DNA of 36,418 nucleotides. It comes from Reticulitermes lucifugus. Taxonomy: Eukaryota > Arthropoda > Insecta > Blattodea > Rhinotermitidae. This document shows positions 21,790 to 33,120 of the stretch, piece by piece. The stretch lies in the NCBI GenBank assembly GCA_026260175.1, contig JAKCWW010002706.1:9801-46218 (forward strand), given 5' to 3'. The notes beneath the pieces are model-generated. The model was not told the origin of the DNA. It saw only the letters and a list, made by a program, of their open reading frames with translations, and made no database searches. Within the stretch, counting starts at the first letter, position 1; every line of letters starts with the position of its first letter. The translations under genes were made by a program, and so were the position numbers.

Positions 21790-23640
21790 CAGTACATATA
21801 TAACAGGTCCCAGAAATCCCCGCAGAGGCGCAGAAAAGCGTTTTCGGCTTTTCCCCACCAAGCTGTATCATTCCTCTCGGATGTTTCACACGTTTCCGAT
21901 TGGGGAACTGACATGATGCTGATACCGTAACTATTGACGGTGTAAAAAGAGCGATCTACGCCTTCTGCTACAGGCTGTATGGCAAAATGAAAATAGCGAA
22001 ACTTTTGTGGGGCGTGGCTGCTGGTTAAGTTGTCATTTTAGGGCCGTGTTCCGCCAATGCACAAGTGTAAAACTTGTACCATTGTCATCGTCTGTCATTT
22101 TTCTTATTCAACTACCTGTTTTTCCTGCACACTAGATTACAAACGCACCACCATCTTATGTTGTATTGTTACCTCAGCAACTGTTGGGAGGATAAATAAC
22201 GACAAGAGAGCCACTGTTCTCCAGTCTATAAAATTTACTTTCCAAAAATAACAATGGCGAGCCTTCGCGGTATAATTTGTCAACAAACGAAATAATTCAT
22301 ATCTGTAATTTTGCAGTCTAATTTTATATTCTGCATCATATTTAATTCAAAGTTGTTGAAAATATCCAGAGGTATTGTTCTTAAATGGATGTGCTAAAGC
22401 GGCGTATTTTCGATGAAAATGCAGGAATATAAATACACCTCTTCTCGTTTCTACCAGACCTTGTATGAGGCAGGCACAAGGGTATTTGCAGGACTACACA
22501 GCGACAAGTTCCAGAAGATAATCTTATGTTCACTGCTATAATAATCTCAAATACGACACAACAAAATTGGAAGTTCCTTTTTTTTATTATGGATGTTCTG
22601 CAGCCTAGCCTGGAGTTGCAATCTGGCAACCAGTGACCCTAGATCATGCCCGCTCAACCGGTAGCTCGCAGGCAGCACTTTGCCCGCGACACAGATCTAT
22701 GTTTCCCTAGAAACATTTGATATTAGAAAACATCTCTTAGCCCGAGATAGAATACCGACGCAGTTTTGATAATTTATGAGATATTTATATAAGGAGATAT
22801 ACATTACATTACTAAATCATTTTATAAAAATGTGCTAAAAATAGCGACACCCAGCCAAGGTTGTGAATTATATTTCTTCTAACATTTTCTTTTATTATTA
22901 TGAGTATATTTTTATTGGACATGATGTATAGAAAAATACGCAGGTAAATTTACAAACACAATTATAAGTAAACTTATTCATTCTTCATTCTGTATGTTGA
23001 ATTTCATGTTTCCCGCATGCAGACCACATTTTGCTGTAGTCACCCGCACCACACAAAAGGTTGAGCAGGCCTGCCCTCGATTCTACCTGTCGAGCTGCTG
23101 TCTTATCATCAATCAACGGGGTCCTATTCCCTCCACAAATAACTACAACTCAGCTTCCAGTGGGGAAAAGAACTGTGCGCGAGGATGGCTTCTCCGACTA
23201 CAGCTTCTCCATTACTGCCGTTCATTCGAAGTGTGCCTGCTTGCCTGTGCCTTCTAATCTGCTTGACGCTGCTTTCTCAACTGCTTAATTTGGTCTATGT
23301 AGCGCAACATAGAAGGAAGTCTCTGAATGACTTAAGATAAAGAATATGAAAGCAAGCCGTCTTGCATATTTTAATAAATTTGCCTGGAGAGACTAAGGAA
23401 TACTACGAAAAACCTGCTACGCGAGATTCAATTCTGCGGTCCTTCGATGAGGTGCAGGAGTGATAGGTTTTCTACCACGGCCTTCTGTCTGATTAAATTA
23501 AGGAATTATTTTTGTTATTACTCACTTTGAAACACTCACCTCCCTGTCCACTGAAGACAAAGCAATTTCGAGGTGTCTGATTATCAGGTCCTGAAAAATA
23601 TATTTGCACCTAAGAGGAATTAAATGTGTAATTTAAGGTA
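21790..23640. other. Gene-free stretch; weak coding-like patch at 23061-23288
   Basis: Within it, the frame at 23061-23288 reads PVGKRTVREDGFSDYSFSIT in a moderately GC-rich patch. It looks protein-like but I cannot place it, and splice signals around it are poor. Elsewhere only short frames. Confidence 0.3.
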
Positions 23641-23651
23641 TTAGATGCACA

Positions 23652-23939
23652 CAGGACCCGCCCGAGATGTATGGGCGCTCCAGGCAGGGTAACAATTTGG
23701 GGCCCCGGACAGGCTAATAACTTGGCTCCCTTTGAAACCGATATTCTTTAAACTTTTTCGGCCTAGGACAAGGCTGGCGAATATTTTTGAGGGAGCATTT
23801 CTAAATTTCGAATAATTTTCGGAGAAATGCTTTCGTGCGTGGAAATCTATGTTTGGTAGCACCATATTTCCGATGATTCCAGTGACGTCTTATCGCCCCG
23901 ACGAGGTGCCCGGCTGGCCCGCCCCTTACTCTGGCCCTG
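23652..23939. mobile_element. Non-autonomous hAT-like element, decayed
   Basis: The left end starts CAGGACCCGCCCGAG with GGGCGCTCCAGGC and GGGGCCCC close by. The right end, read inward, starts CAGGGCCAGAGTAAGGGGCG and GGGCACCTCG. CAGGGCC ends rich in GGCGCCC and GGGGCCCC are typical of one widespread group of hAT elements. Flanks ATGCAC and ATGTAT differ only by C/T transitions and could be a decayed target duplication. No transposase frame. Confidence 0.45.
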
Positions 23940-24560
23940 CATGTATCTTAATGTTGGTGTGTAGCCTTATGTTTGGGAGGAGCCTGGCTCGAATTTCGGC
24001 TGGGTTATCGGCTACCTTGGCTGAGGTCCTTTTGTGGTTCATCAAAGTCCTTCCAGGCAAATGCCGTGATAGTATTTTGCAGGCTACGGCCGTGTCCTTC
24101 CCAATAATTTCCAATTCATCATGTGTAAAGTAGCCTACTAAACACAAAGGATATTACGTAACAAGCAACTTTGTGATTAACACTGATCATACAGAGGAGG
24201 TGGATACAAGCGATAATTCTTCTGACTGTATTCCTAAAGTGCCCTTTTGAATCTGTACTGGGACCTCTATACTATTCTGACTTACGTTTTTCTTGGTTTT
24301 CCTCAGCACTCTGAGTAAAATATCGGGTTAATACCTCAAATTATGCCATGACCGTTTCCTTCCACATCTTTTACAATCCATTGTAATCCCAACACTAGGG
24401 CGTAACTCGCTAACGGTGTCGACACTGCCCATAAAATATTAGACTTTTCTTCCAAATGACCTGTAACACACGCTTCAGAATTTTGGTCACTAGGCCGCCG
24501 AACATTGTGTGGTATGAATTACTGAGAGAATCTTTACAGTAACTAAAAAATAAATAAAAC
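23940..24560. other. No gene recognised
   Basis: Short frames only. Confidence 0.35.
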
Positions 24561-24562
24561 CG

Positions 24563-24770
24563 GTCACCTAATATTATCATATGAGTGAAGTCATGGTGTG
24601 TATGCGAGGGGGGGGGGAACACATGTGGACCGATTTTGAGGCAATGTCTCTTGAAAAACGACCACTCAAAAGAACCAGAGGAGAGTGGGAGGATATCGTA
24701 AGGAGTCGGTTTTGAGTAGTGTGGGAAGTGGTGGAAGTACCTCAGGATCGGCCTAGGCTTTAGTGATATT
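24563..24770 (+). mobile_element. LINE 3' fragment with G-run
   Basis: CACCTAATATTATCAT reads SPNII. After a run of about ten G (24608-24617) the strand reads SLEKRPLKRTRGEWEDIV, collinear with GKPEGKRPLGRPRxRWEDNI of the LINE tail family. The minus-strand open frame of 153 codons over 24410-24871 is the shadow of this fragment, not a gene. Confidence 0.65.
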
Positions 24771-25789
24771 GACGATAGAGTTTGCACTACAGGAAAGATA
24801 GTTTCTCTTAGTGGGAAGGGTCTGCAAAACACAGCGAGATAGTAAGGCACTGATTTGCTCCTCAGGCACAACAGTCAGTTCAACCTGAACTACATTTACA
24901 CACAAGTTACGGAGCGTCCTGGCCTGACCAGTGTGTATGGGACTTCATACTGTCGTAGCGGAGAAGCTGTTACATTGGTTGCTACTATAAAAATATTGTA
25001 GTTATTAATGGAAATGTAAACCTTATGACCGGACGAATAAATAATGAGTTACTTTGTTATCTCGTAACAAAAGAAAAACAATTGCTTTTACCCTAAAATC
25101 CAGTGTGCGAAAACAGGAAAAATAAATTCGTGATCGAATGGATAGACGTCCTCCAAATATGGAGGTCATCTGACAAAAAGTTGCACAGGCAGTAGCGAAC
25201 CGCCGCAAAGAGACAGTTATGCAGCATTGGGATAGGCCGTGGGGCTAATAATTTTCGTAGAAAGTACTTTCTTGTTACGAATTTACAAAGAAATCCTCGG
25301 ACTCGGGACAGATATTTAGTGCGACCTAAAAGTATAAAAAGAGACGAAATAAACTTACTCATTTGGGAGTTTCAGAATTTGTGCTCATCACATACTAACA
25401 TATGGCGATTAAATGATGATGGAAACATGAAGAACCCGTACTGAAAATGAAAAAGCTGCTAACAATTCTGGCCAGATAGCCACAAGAAATGAGACTACAA
25501 AGGACGCTTACGAGTCGATGAGAGCACAATATTAAACTGGATTTTAGAGAAATATAATGTTAACATGTGGGCTAGATTTAGTTGGTTTTTTAGGACCCAT
25601 TAGCGTTAATGAAATTTCGGATTCAGCTGACTGCTTAGGAGTATTCTGGAACAAAGAATCAGTTGGGTGAGTATGTAGAGCGCATCACTCCCTAATGAGT
25701 GAAATGAAGAAGGCAAGATATTTATTCAAAACAAGTCAAAATGTTTATATCCGACAGCGTTGTACAAGATGCAGTTGAATTGTTGCTTA
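24771..25789. other. No gene recognised
   Basis: The first part may be further LINE 3' sequence. The rest shows nothing. Confidence 0.35.
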
Positions 25790-25905
25790 GCACTCATGCT
25801 TAGAATTCAAAAGGTATCGGTTTCTAAATCCCGCTTGGGAATCGGCTGCCCTGACTTGAGTATTTCTTTGTTTTCCTCAGTCTTTCTAGATGTTTTTAAA
25901 CAGGC
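25790..25905 (+). mobile_element. tRNA-derived SINE, degenerate
   Basis: TGCTTAGCACTCATGCTTAG, then AGGTATCGGTTTCTAAATCC and CGCTTGGG, resemble a SINE head (box A region, then GGTATCGGGTTCxAATCCCGCTTGGG). Downstream GACTTGAGTATTTCTTTG and TTTTCCTC fit a SINE body ending in a short pyrimidine-rich part. Box B has an insertion and a substitution, so the copy is old. Confidence 0.4.
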
Positions 25906-26159
25906 CGCAACCGGTGTAATTCGACGCTATATTACACGGTTAAAGAAACTATGTTAAATAGTCATAGATTATATTAGTAAATCAGAACTCTTGTCACGAT
26001 TTGTAACATCTCCTGACTTGGAAATACTATCAGCGAATCCATAAAACCTGAAGGTTTTCTTCGTACTTTCTTCGAAATTCATTCATGTTTAAGCCGAAAA
26101 TTCTCACAGCCCTTTATTTCCTTTCCACACGTAATTACGGAACCCGTCAAGCAGTAATG

Positions 26160-26309
26160 ATGACGTGTGGACTCCCCTCTTTGCCTCGCACCGTGCTGCA
26201 GCAGACTATGACGCGAGAGAGCAGAGCAGCCAGTGCATGTCAGTTTGTGTGCGGGATCAGGCGGACGGAGAAGCAAAGCCACCGAGTTGGACAACGGCGA
26301 CTCTCCAGG
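26160..26309 (+). promoter_or_regulatory. Possible core promoter and first exon
   Basis: This patch is GC- and CpG-richer than its surroundings. TCAGTTTG at about 26239 fits the insect initiator TCAGTY, and about 70 bases later CTCTCCAG|GTATGT (cut about 26308) is a strong 5' splice site. No TATA box is evident. The pair would make a short non-coding first exon on the plus strand, with its intron running into the transposon-rich DNA beyond. No downstream exon is recognisable. Confidence 0.25.
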
Positions 26310-26570
26310 TATGTAGGACACTAGGTCTAGTGCTGCTTTGTTTTCGTTAATTGTAGGCAACAATCGCAATCCGCTGTCATCAGAGAATAACAAGGTAAAG
26401 CCTGTAAGCACGGAACTTCGTGCTTTATGTAGGTCATCTTCTCGTCTCCAGTTTAAATATGTAAAGTTTAAAAAAATACGTAAAAACCCCAAAGAAAATT
26501 ACATTCTGAACTCATAATATGTACGCTTCATCTACTACTCTTGGGGTGATAGACGTAGTAATAACTTGTC

Positions 26571-26705
26571 CAGCGGAATATCAGAAAGCATACAAAATTT
26601 TTATTGGAAAACCTCAGCGTCATTCCACCTTGGGAGTCCTAGGCACAAATTGGAGGGTAATATCAAAATTAATCTTACAGCTGACTCAGGGTAGGATTTT
26701 CTGAA
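26571..26705 (+). mobile_element. LINE 3' fragment
   Basis: Reads AYKIFIGKPQRHSTLGVLGT then NWRVISKLILQL, collinear with AYRxLVGKPEGKRPLGRPRxRWEDNIKMDLREI. It is the part just downstream of the GHVxRM block, which has decayed beyond recognition upstream of 26570. Confidence 0.75.
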
Positions 26706-26974
26706 AGCGATAAAAAATTTTCGAATTACATACAAGGATTTTTACGCAGTTGATAAACTTTTCTACGAAAAGTCTTCACTGTGGATTTAGATATTCAAAT
26801 GCATCGTTATATTACATTCTGTTTCCTACGTTTAACAAGCCTGATCCCAAATTTAAGAAAACGGCGTAACTTGAAAAATTGCTGAGGAGAATTTAGACTT
26901 TCAAGGGATGAAGCACTGGAAAAAACGAATAGAGAAAATTAGGCAATAGCGACCCTAAAAATCGGTATTTATTC

Positions 26975-27155
26975 CTAGGGCGATTGCATCTGAAAGGATG
27001 AATAGGTTGGCATGTAGAATGCATGAAGAAAGAAATATATAACCAAATTTTATTGCAAAGCTTCTAGTGAAGAAACCACATGAGAGTTTTGTCAGTAGAT
27101 AGGAAGATAATATCAAAATAAATATGAAAGAAATACGATCCATTAGAGTACCTTC
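26975..27155 (+). mobile_element. LINE 3' fragment
   Basis: Reads RMNRLACRMHEERNI, then LLVKKPHESFVSR and EDNIKINMKEI. It matches RMRWAGHVARMEERRN, LVGKPEGKRPLGR and EDNIKMDLREI in order. Two in-frame stops. Confidence 0.8.
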
Positions 27156-27885
27156 ATGTACATCATGATATACATTCCAGCTCCATAACAGCAGGATATT
27201 TCTTGGCTAGCTGAATACATGGCAGGATATATTATGTAATATGTTTTGTTCAGTTCGTTTAATTACTCTGGTTTTTTGCTCGATTTGCACTCGACTCGCC
27301 CTCTTGTTTATTCGTGACTTTTAATACAAATTGTTTCAAATTTAAATTTAGAGTAAACTTACAGTCACTTTTCAGACGCGATGCTTACACAGCCATAGAT
27401 GTCATTATTTCTTCAGGCAAATCTGATTTAAAAAGGAAATGCTTCTTAGACATTAGACCTGTCAGAAAAGTTCTAAGTATTTTTCTGGAGGTACACAGAA
27501 AATCAAAGAAAACCTCAGCCTCGTTAGCATGTAGACTAATATTTACATCCTGATTACGACTGCAGAATTGCTGTTGCTCTTTCACCTTCCTCGGTTATAA
27601 CATGTCATTAGTGACATAATATTACAACCTGTCTTTTCTCTGTAGTTGATAGAGAACCACAGGAAAATACATATTTTGATTCAATCCTTAGAAATGACTT
27701 ATGGGACATGATGGAACATGCAGATTCATGTGTTCCAGATAATTTAATAATATTTATCAGAACACGGTAATCACTGTCACAAACAGGAAATGCACAGAAT
27801 TGTAATCCAAAAGAACCACATAAAGGAGCAAGCCAAGGGAGCCAAGTAAACCTATTGCTCATACATACACGTATGCATGTAGGCC
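27156..27885. other. No gene recognised
   Basis: Short frames only. Confidence 0.35.
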
Positions 27886-27888
27886 TTT

Positions 27889-28057
27889 GTATGTATGTAT
27901 GTATGTATGTATGTATGTATGTATGCATGTATGTAAAGGGGCGGTTTTTGCATAAGGGCTGCAGGGCTGCAGCCCTTATGGACGAGCTGTCCTTGAGTAT
28001 GTATGTATGTATGCACATATGTATGTATGTATATATGCACGTATGCATGTATGTATT
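27889..28057. repeat. TATG microsatellite split by a 61-bp palindromic insert
   Basis: Tetranucleotide tracts at 27889-27935 and 27997-28057 flank a non-repetitive 61-bp block. The block contains the near-perfect palindrome 27951-27980 (CATAAGGGCTGCAG, two bases, then CTGCAGCCCTTATG). Open frames here on both strands (YIHT and MYVC repeats) are microsatellite artefacts. Confidence 0.9.
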
Positions 28058-28165
28058 TAAAATAATATACGGAAAATAAATATTTATGTAACAAGTCAAA
28101 AAAATTAAAATCAATTATCATTTTATTTGCGACATTTTAAATACTCTCATCGAATTTCATGAACG

Positions 28166-28383
28166 TTCAAGTCTTCAGGGCTATGATGCCGAGTCGATTA
28201 GCAAATAGTTACACCGACGTTTCGGAGGAGCCTGCTGCCTCTATCTTCAGGGCCCACGAGGTCCAGGAAGAGTACTACTCTCTTCCTGAAAGGCTTAGAC
28301 CCTGCAGATAGAGGTAGTAAGCGCTTCCACACGCAGGTAACTAATTACCAGTAAACACGGCGTCAGATCCCAGAAGACTTGAA
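28166..28383. mobile_element. 218-bp fold-back element, palindromic throughout
   Basis: The ends TTCAAGTCTTCAGGG (28166) and CCCAGAAGACTTGAA (ending 28383) are inverted copies. Pairing continues inward: TAGTTACA near 28207 with GTAACTA near 28337, and CCTCTATCTTCAG near 28238 with CTGCAGATAGAGG near 28303. A 9-bp hairpin at the centre, 28264-28288 (CAGGAAGAG/CTCTTCCTG), completes it. The whole element is one long imperfect inverted repeat. It lacks any coding frame. Its TIR core resembles those at 3584 and 21648. No target duplication is apparent. Confidence 0.8.
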
Positions 28384-29320
28384 TCTTTGTGGGTGTGGTC
28401 TTTGAATTTTCTTACGCAGATTGTCTCGCACAGAAAGAATACAATTTCGATTCGTTCCCCTAAAGATTTTCACATCATTTCCATTAAAAATATCAGTCGG
28501 TAATGTACTTTGCAGTGAGTTTGAAACGATTAGGCACCTTAGGAACACAACGTGAGAAGGAGAGCAGGCTGTGTTAAGTGGCTAGACCAGAAGTGGAAGC
28601 ACCACATATGTTCTCTTACGACAACTGGGCTTCGCAGAACGGTTCTTGACCTAGTGACGAAAGAAAAAATTCCAGACTCCCTGTCGAGAATTTCCGTCCA
28701 CCTCGCCCTCCGCGTGTTTAATTTCCAAATTTATGCAACACGTTTCGATTAAATTTGATATTGGGAATCTGTAGTAAAGTAATGGGGAGGCTTTCTTTTG
28801 GTCCGTATCAGTCCTATGTATCCTCTACTTAACATGGATTTGAAATAAAATGTTATTATTCTTGTACGAGTCTGCACATTTTAATAAGAAAGGGCAACGT
28901 ACCCCTTTACGACTTACAAATTCTGTATGAAATACTTTTCGATATATTATATATTCAACGAAATACATAGGAAATTTTATGGCTACTCCATGGTGTGTTA
29001 GGTACGAGTAAGATTTGCAAACATATAATTTTATCTGCAGTAAATAAAGGCCGGGACCTTTAATGAAGGCAGAAACGCGAAATATTAATTTGGAAATACA
29101 TGTTTAACCGAAACTGAAGTACACATGGTATTTTTGTCTACAATCACATGTTACCATGTATGTTATGAATTACATCACGGACTCTTTTCTTGAGTAGTTA
29201 AGCCTTGTTTTAGTTTTCTTGATCTTTTTATGGAGTCCCAAGGCTACTTTAGGGGATAAAGTTTGCGTTTATGAAGCTCCTATATAAATTTCTAAATAAG
29301 GAACTAATTGATCTCGAAGC
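28384..29320. other. No gene recognised
   Basis: A frame at 28552-28752 shows no family resemblance. AT-rich otherwise. Confidence 0.35.
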
Positions 29321-29328
29321 ATCTATAG

Positions 29329-29846
29329 CAGTGGTATTCAACCTGTGGTACGCGTACCCCCGGGAGTACGCGAAGACATCTTAGGGGGTACATAAAATTA
29401 AAAAAATATATATATATTATTTTATGATAAACACTGAATAATCAGGGCCAGATTTAGGGTTAGCCACAAGAGACCCGGACGTAAGGACATGAGATTTGGG
29501 AGAACCATTTCTTTCTCTCTCCTTTATGCGATCCTTATCTGGGCGGCTAGTTTCATTTTATTCCACATAGTGCATATAATTTTGCTTTGCTAAAATACCT
29601 TTGTTCCTTTATTAATTTTTATGTGATAAGCAATAATATATTTTTAATTTAATAGCTTGATTCTCCTTTTTCTCATTTAAAACTTGTTATTTAATACATT
29701 ATTTTGAATGTAACTTATTTAACTTATTTTAGATGTAGATTATAGATTATGTATAACTTGAATTATGCACCAACAACTTTAGGGGTACAAAGTCGAAGAA
29801 AAATTATATCTGGGGGTACGCGAACAAATAACGTTGAATACCACTG
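29329..29846. mobile_element. Non-autonomous hAT element with perfect 8-bp TSD
   Basis: The ends are inverted copies: CAGTGGTATTCAAC is exact for 14 bp at both termini, followed after a diverged gap by a second shared block, CGCGTACCCCC. The flanks 29321-29328 and 29847-29854 are both ATCTATAG, the 8-bp target duplication expected of hAT transposases. CAGTGGT ends are also typical of hAT. The 518-bp interior is AT-rich with no transposase frame and has a short TA tract at 29405-29417. It must have been moved by a transposase encoded elsewhere. The exact duplication suggests a fairly young insertion. Confidence 0.93.
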
Positions 29847-29854
29847 ATCTATAG

Positions 29855-31867
29855 AATAGACCTCAGAGCCGCGTCAATGGACCACAGTAAATTTTGTGGT
29901 CTTTTCAACACTTTCGCAAATGAGCTGGGACAGCGCAGTAGAGTAGGTGCCTATGTTCGGTATTACAATTCTTTGGCAGGGACAGGATTATTCTCGCCAG
30001 CAAGGTTACAGGAGTGTAAAGCTCATCGCTTATTCCCATCTACTGCCGAGGATAAAAATGTCTGTAACTTTACCTCCACGGGTCCTACATGCCTTTGTGG
30101 TGTTCATTAGGCACAGGGACAAATTCGCTTTTACGTCCTGAAGAACGCAAGTAGAATTGTTTCAAGCAGCCGTACAGCGCGAGAAGGAGCACATAACATA
30201 TAATGGCGTTTGGTTTAGAGTATAATATTTGTCTTGCGCGAACTGTAAGAGTGTCAAGAGATTTTAAGGCTGGTTCTGAAAATAGTTAAACGGTGAGCTT
30301 ACAGACACGCCAACTCTACCAGTCATTCACTTCCGTCAATATATTAAACATTATTACACTTTGCTGTGTTGATGACTAAATTATTAATCATAGAAATTTG
30401 GCGTTTTGTTCCGCACACATCGTAAAACCTACAGTACTAGGTAAGTTACAATAATCAGAGCCCGTAAAATGCATCTTGGCAACGATGAGTACGAAAAAAT
30501 TATGACTTTCTTGTACCGAATTACACACCATTGCGTGAAAACATATGGGATAGAGGAGGTACAGCTCCACGCACTGTCCTTGGCACTAGGCGGAGGTGCA
30601 TGAACAGTTTCACGCCTCAGATACTTTACATCGGGGAAAAGAGAAAAATAAAGGTTCTTAATTTTGGTGTATGGAAGAAAAATTAAAATGAATATTGACA
30701 TCCTTGATGAATTTATCAGATCTTGTTTTGCAGATAACTGCTTATTTCCGTTAGACTTAAGATATGCATATAATGAACGGTAAGCGATGAGATAAACATA
30801 CCTTCCACAGAAAGGTGTGTTTGAATTTGTCATATTTATGAATGCCAGTGTTCAAATGAATTGAGTTTATAACTGGTTAACAATTAGCAAATATTGACAG
30901 ATACTTTACTCTTACTAAAATGTGACTCATTTACATTTCTTTGCTTGCGTTTCTACTAGTACATAAAAAGCAGCATAATATCAAGGCGCTGTCTGTTTGT
31001 CTTTCCGCTCGTCTGTCTCCTTGTTTTATTTCTGTTGTTACTCAATGAATTTGTATGTAGTGTGGTACCGACGTATTATATAAATATGATCGACTAAATT
31101 ACAATACCTATTAGTTTCAATATAAATTATGTTGTTATCAAAGATCGAATGGAATTCGATTCATTTTCTTAAAAATTCTAACCACAAATAATTAATAAAG
31201 CCAACAAATACAAATTATAACATATAAACTTCATTTTAAAAAAACTGCGATTGCTTAAGATTAGAAATTAATAAATGAGAATGTTTTTAACTTTCCACAC
31301 TCTAATATCTGAAGTTTTTACTGCTTTGTCACCAATAGACTTGTATCTAAAATGAATTAATCGTGAATTGCTTATTTAAAATTGCAAAGAACACATGGAA
31401 AAGAATATATTTAGAATACACTACCATTTCCATTCTCCTTTAGGAAAGTATAGACTATGTTGTGGTTTGGTGTAGCGTATAGCTCCCAGAAAGTGAAGTG
31501 TTTCGAAAGAAGACTGAATTTTACTAACGTGTTACGTTTGTTTCAAGACGTAATGCACAGATGTTAGAAGAGCATGGCCATCATAATCATTTAGGCATAA
31601 TATTACACATTTCACAACCTACTTGCACATTTAAATGCCAAACTAGTATCGTTTCTTACTAATAAAAAACACAGATCAAGTTTCGGTCTGCCGAGATCTA
31701 CGTTATTTACCTTCACTTTCACTTTCACTTGTTTTTTCATTTTTTGTGTTATCAAAAGCAACCCCTGTTTGTCACATTACGTTTACCGATCAGTCATACA
31801 TTCTTTCCTGGTTTCGAGCCCCCGTTGGTGCTCAAAACCAGATATTAGCCTAATGTGAAGGTTACTT
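29855..31867. other. Gene-free stretch of about 2 kb
   Basis: Short frames only. The frame at 30429-30833 (minus) has no family resemblance. CTTTCA occurs three times in tandem near 31711-31730. Confidence 0.4.
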
Positions 31868-31936
31868 TCGTACCCCCTTGGAGCGTCCTCTCTGACAAGA
31901 GTGTCTGTCCCTTGTCACGTAGAAGTCAAAGGTAAC

Positions 31937-31998
31937 GTTGCCCCTGTCCACGCCATGAAGGCATGCAGGGGCAGTTGAGGTATAAGTCCACCAATTTT
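31937..31998 (+). repeat. Dispersed repeat shared with 95-160
   Basis: TTGCCCCTGTCCACGCCATG, then AAGGCATGCAGGGGCAG and AAGTCCACCA match the segment at 95-160. The element may extend both ways (about 31868-32110), since that whole region is GC-richer than its surroundings and non-coding, but only this part has a second copy here. Confidence 0.5.
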
Positions 31999-32259
31999 AA
32001 CCTCGGCACTAGATATGGGTGAGTGGTTAATTGCACGCTCCAGCTATTTTATCCCCGGAGAACTATCCCACAACACACATTGAATATTAGGGTGGATGGG
32101 TCTCAGAGCCGGTCTGGACTCTAGGGGTAGAGCAATTACTTAATTCACGGATAATGTTTAAATTGTTGTTCTGTTAGAAAATTACTTATTTTTCGGCTGT
32201 CTTGGATTAGACTTTCCCCGGTATCGATGCAGAATTAATTTTGAAAGAAATTATTACTT

Positions 32260-32440
32260 TAGATGTATGGTATGGATACAAAGGACCGGAGACTGGCCCA
32301 TCATAAGGCCTGTACGTAAACAGGACAGCATAACACTGACAAGTCGCTTGTACACATCCATGATTTCAAAGGAATTCGAATCCTAAGTTTTAGTACGTAA
32401 CTGTTTCAAGACCGCGCGCCCGCTATGGCCCAAAGTTCTG
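32260..32440 (-). mobile_element. tRNA-derived SINE, degenerate
   Basis: On the minus strand TGGGCCATAGCGGGCGCGCG is a box-A-like head and, about 40 bases on, GGATTCGAATTCC is a box-B-like sequence. The body (ATGGATGTGTACAAGCGACT, then GTCCTGTTTACG) shares nothing obvious with family A. Divergent, but box spacing is right for a SINE head. Confidence 0.4.
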
Positions 32441-33120
32441 GCTAATTTGTTAGTAGCCAGTAGGTTTATTAATACTATTCAATAAATGCAAATGTAATAA
32501 GTATTCAACTTCTGATCTGTTTCTCTTGCGATTTCAAATATTTCGTCGTGAACCAAGGCATCCATGGAAGAAAAGTTGAGAATCGCTGGTACAAAAGACC
32601 ATTTACTTTAATCAAAATTGTCGTTTTACTGCTGTTGAGTCACTTGAGCACGCGAACAATGGAGGTTTCCACCATAACCAGAGAAATTCCTTTGAGAGCG
32701 AATGTCATTGTGTGGGTTATTGTCCATTGTGTGAGAATTTAGGTTAGTCGTGTATGGAAGAACCAACGGTACTTCCGAGCCAATATCACGCCCATCAGCC
32801 TCTGCTGACGTGGAGCATATAATACAGTGCCAGGCAAACATGTCTACTGTCACAAATGTCAGTATCGTTAACTGTTACAGGAAGGTCAGTGTTATTGATA
32901 CATTCATTTTTGCAATATATAACATTTCACTTCAAAATGTTAATATCACAATATCTTGTGAATAAAGTACATGCTCTATCCTATGCTTCAGACTTAACAA
33001 TTCTCAGGCTTTTATTACAGGGTCCATGTATATTTTAAAAATTTCATAATATGCATTCTTTCTTCTTTCTTAGTCTTACCACTGCTACCTACTCATTGTA
33101 GGTGTAGAGTGTTATTGTTG
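32441..33120. other. No gene recognised
   Basis: Short overlapping frames on both strands at 32548-33038 lack any family signal. Confidence 0.35.

Noticed and set aside
21486-21914. 142-codon minus-strand open frame
   Set aside because: It runs through the fold-back element at 21648-21772, and the peptide is a known-looking repeat translation without a domain.
24410-24871. 153-codon minus-strand open frame, the longest but one in the window
   Set aside because: It is antisense to a LINE 3' fragment and its composition (proline, serine, histidine from G-runs) has no domain.
27840-28080. CRISPR-like repeat array
   Set aside because: The repeats are simple TATG units without spacers, in a eukaryotic context.
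27608-28114. 168-codon minus-strand open frame with YIHT repeats
   Set aside because: It is mostly translated TATG microsatellite.
28200-28260. Penelope-like retroelement end with a hammerhead ribozyme
   Set aside because: The segment is one arm of a 218-bp palindrome, stem II is not adjacent to the core, and no reverse transcriptase is nearby.
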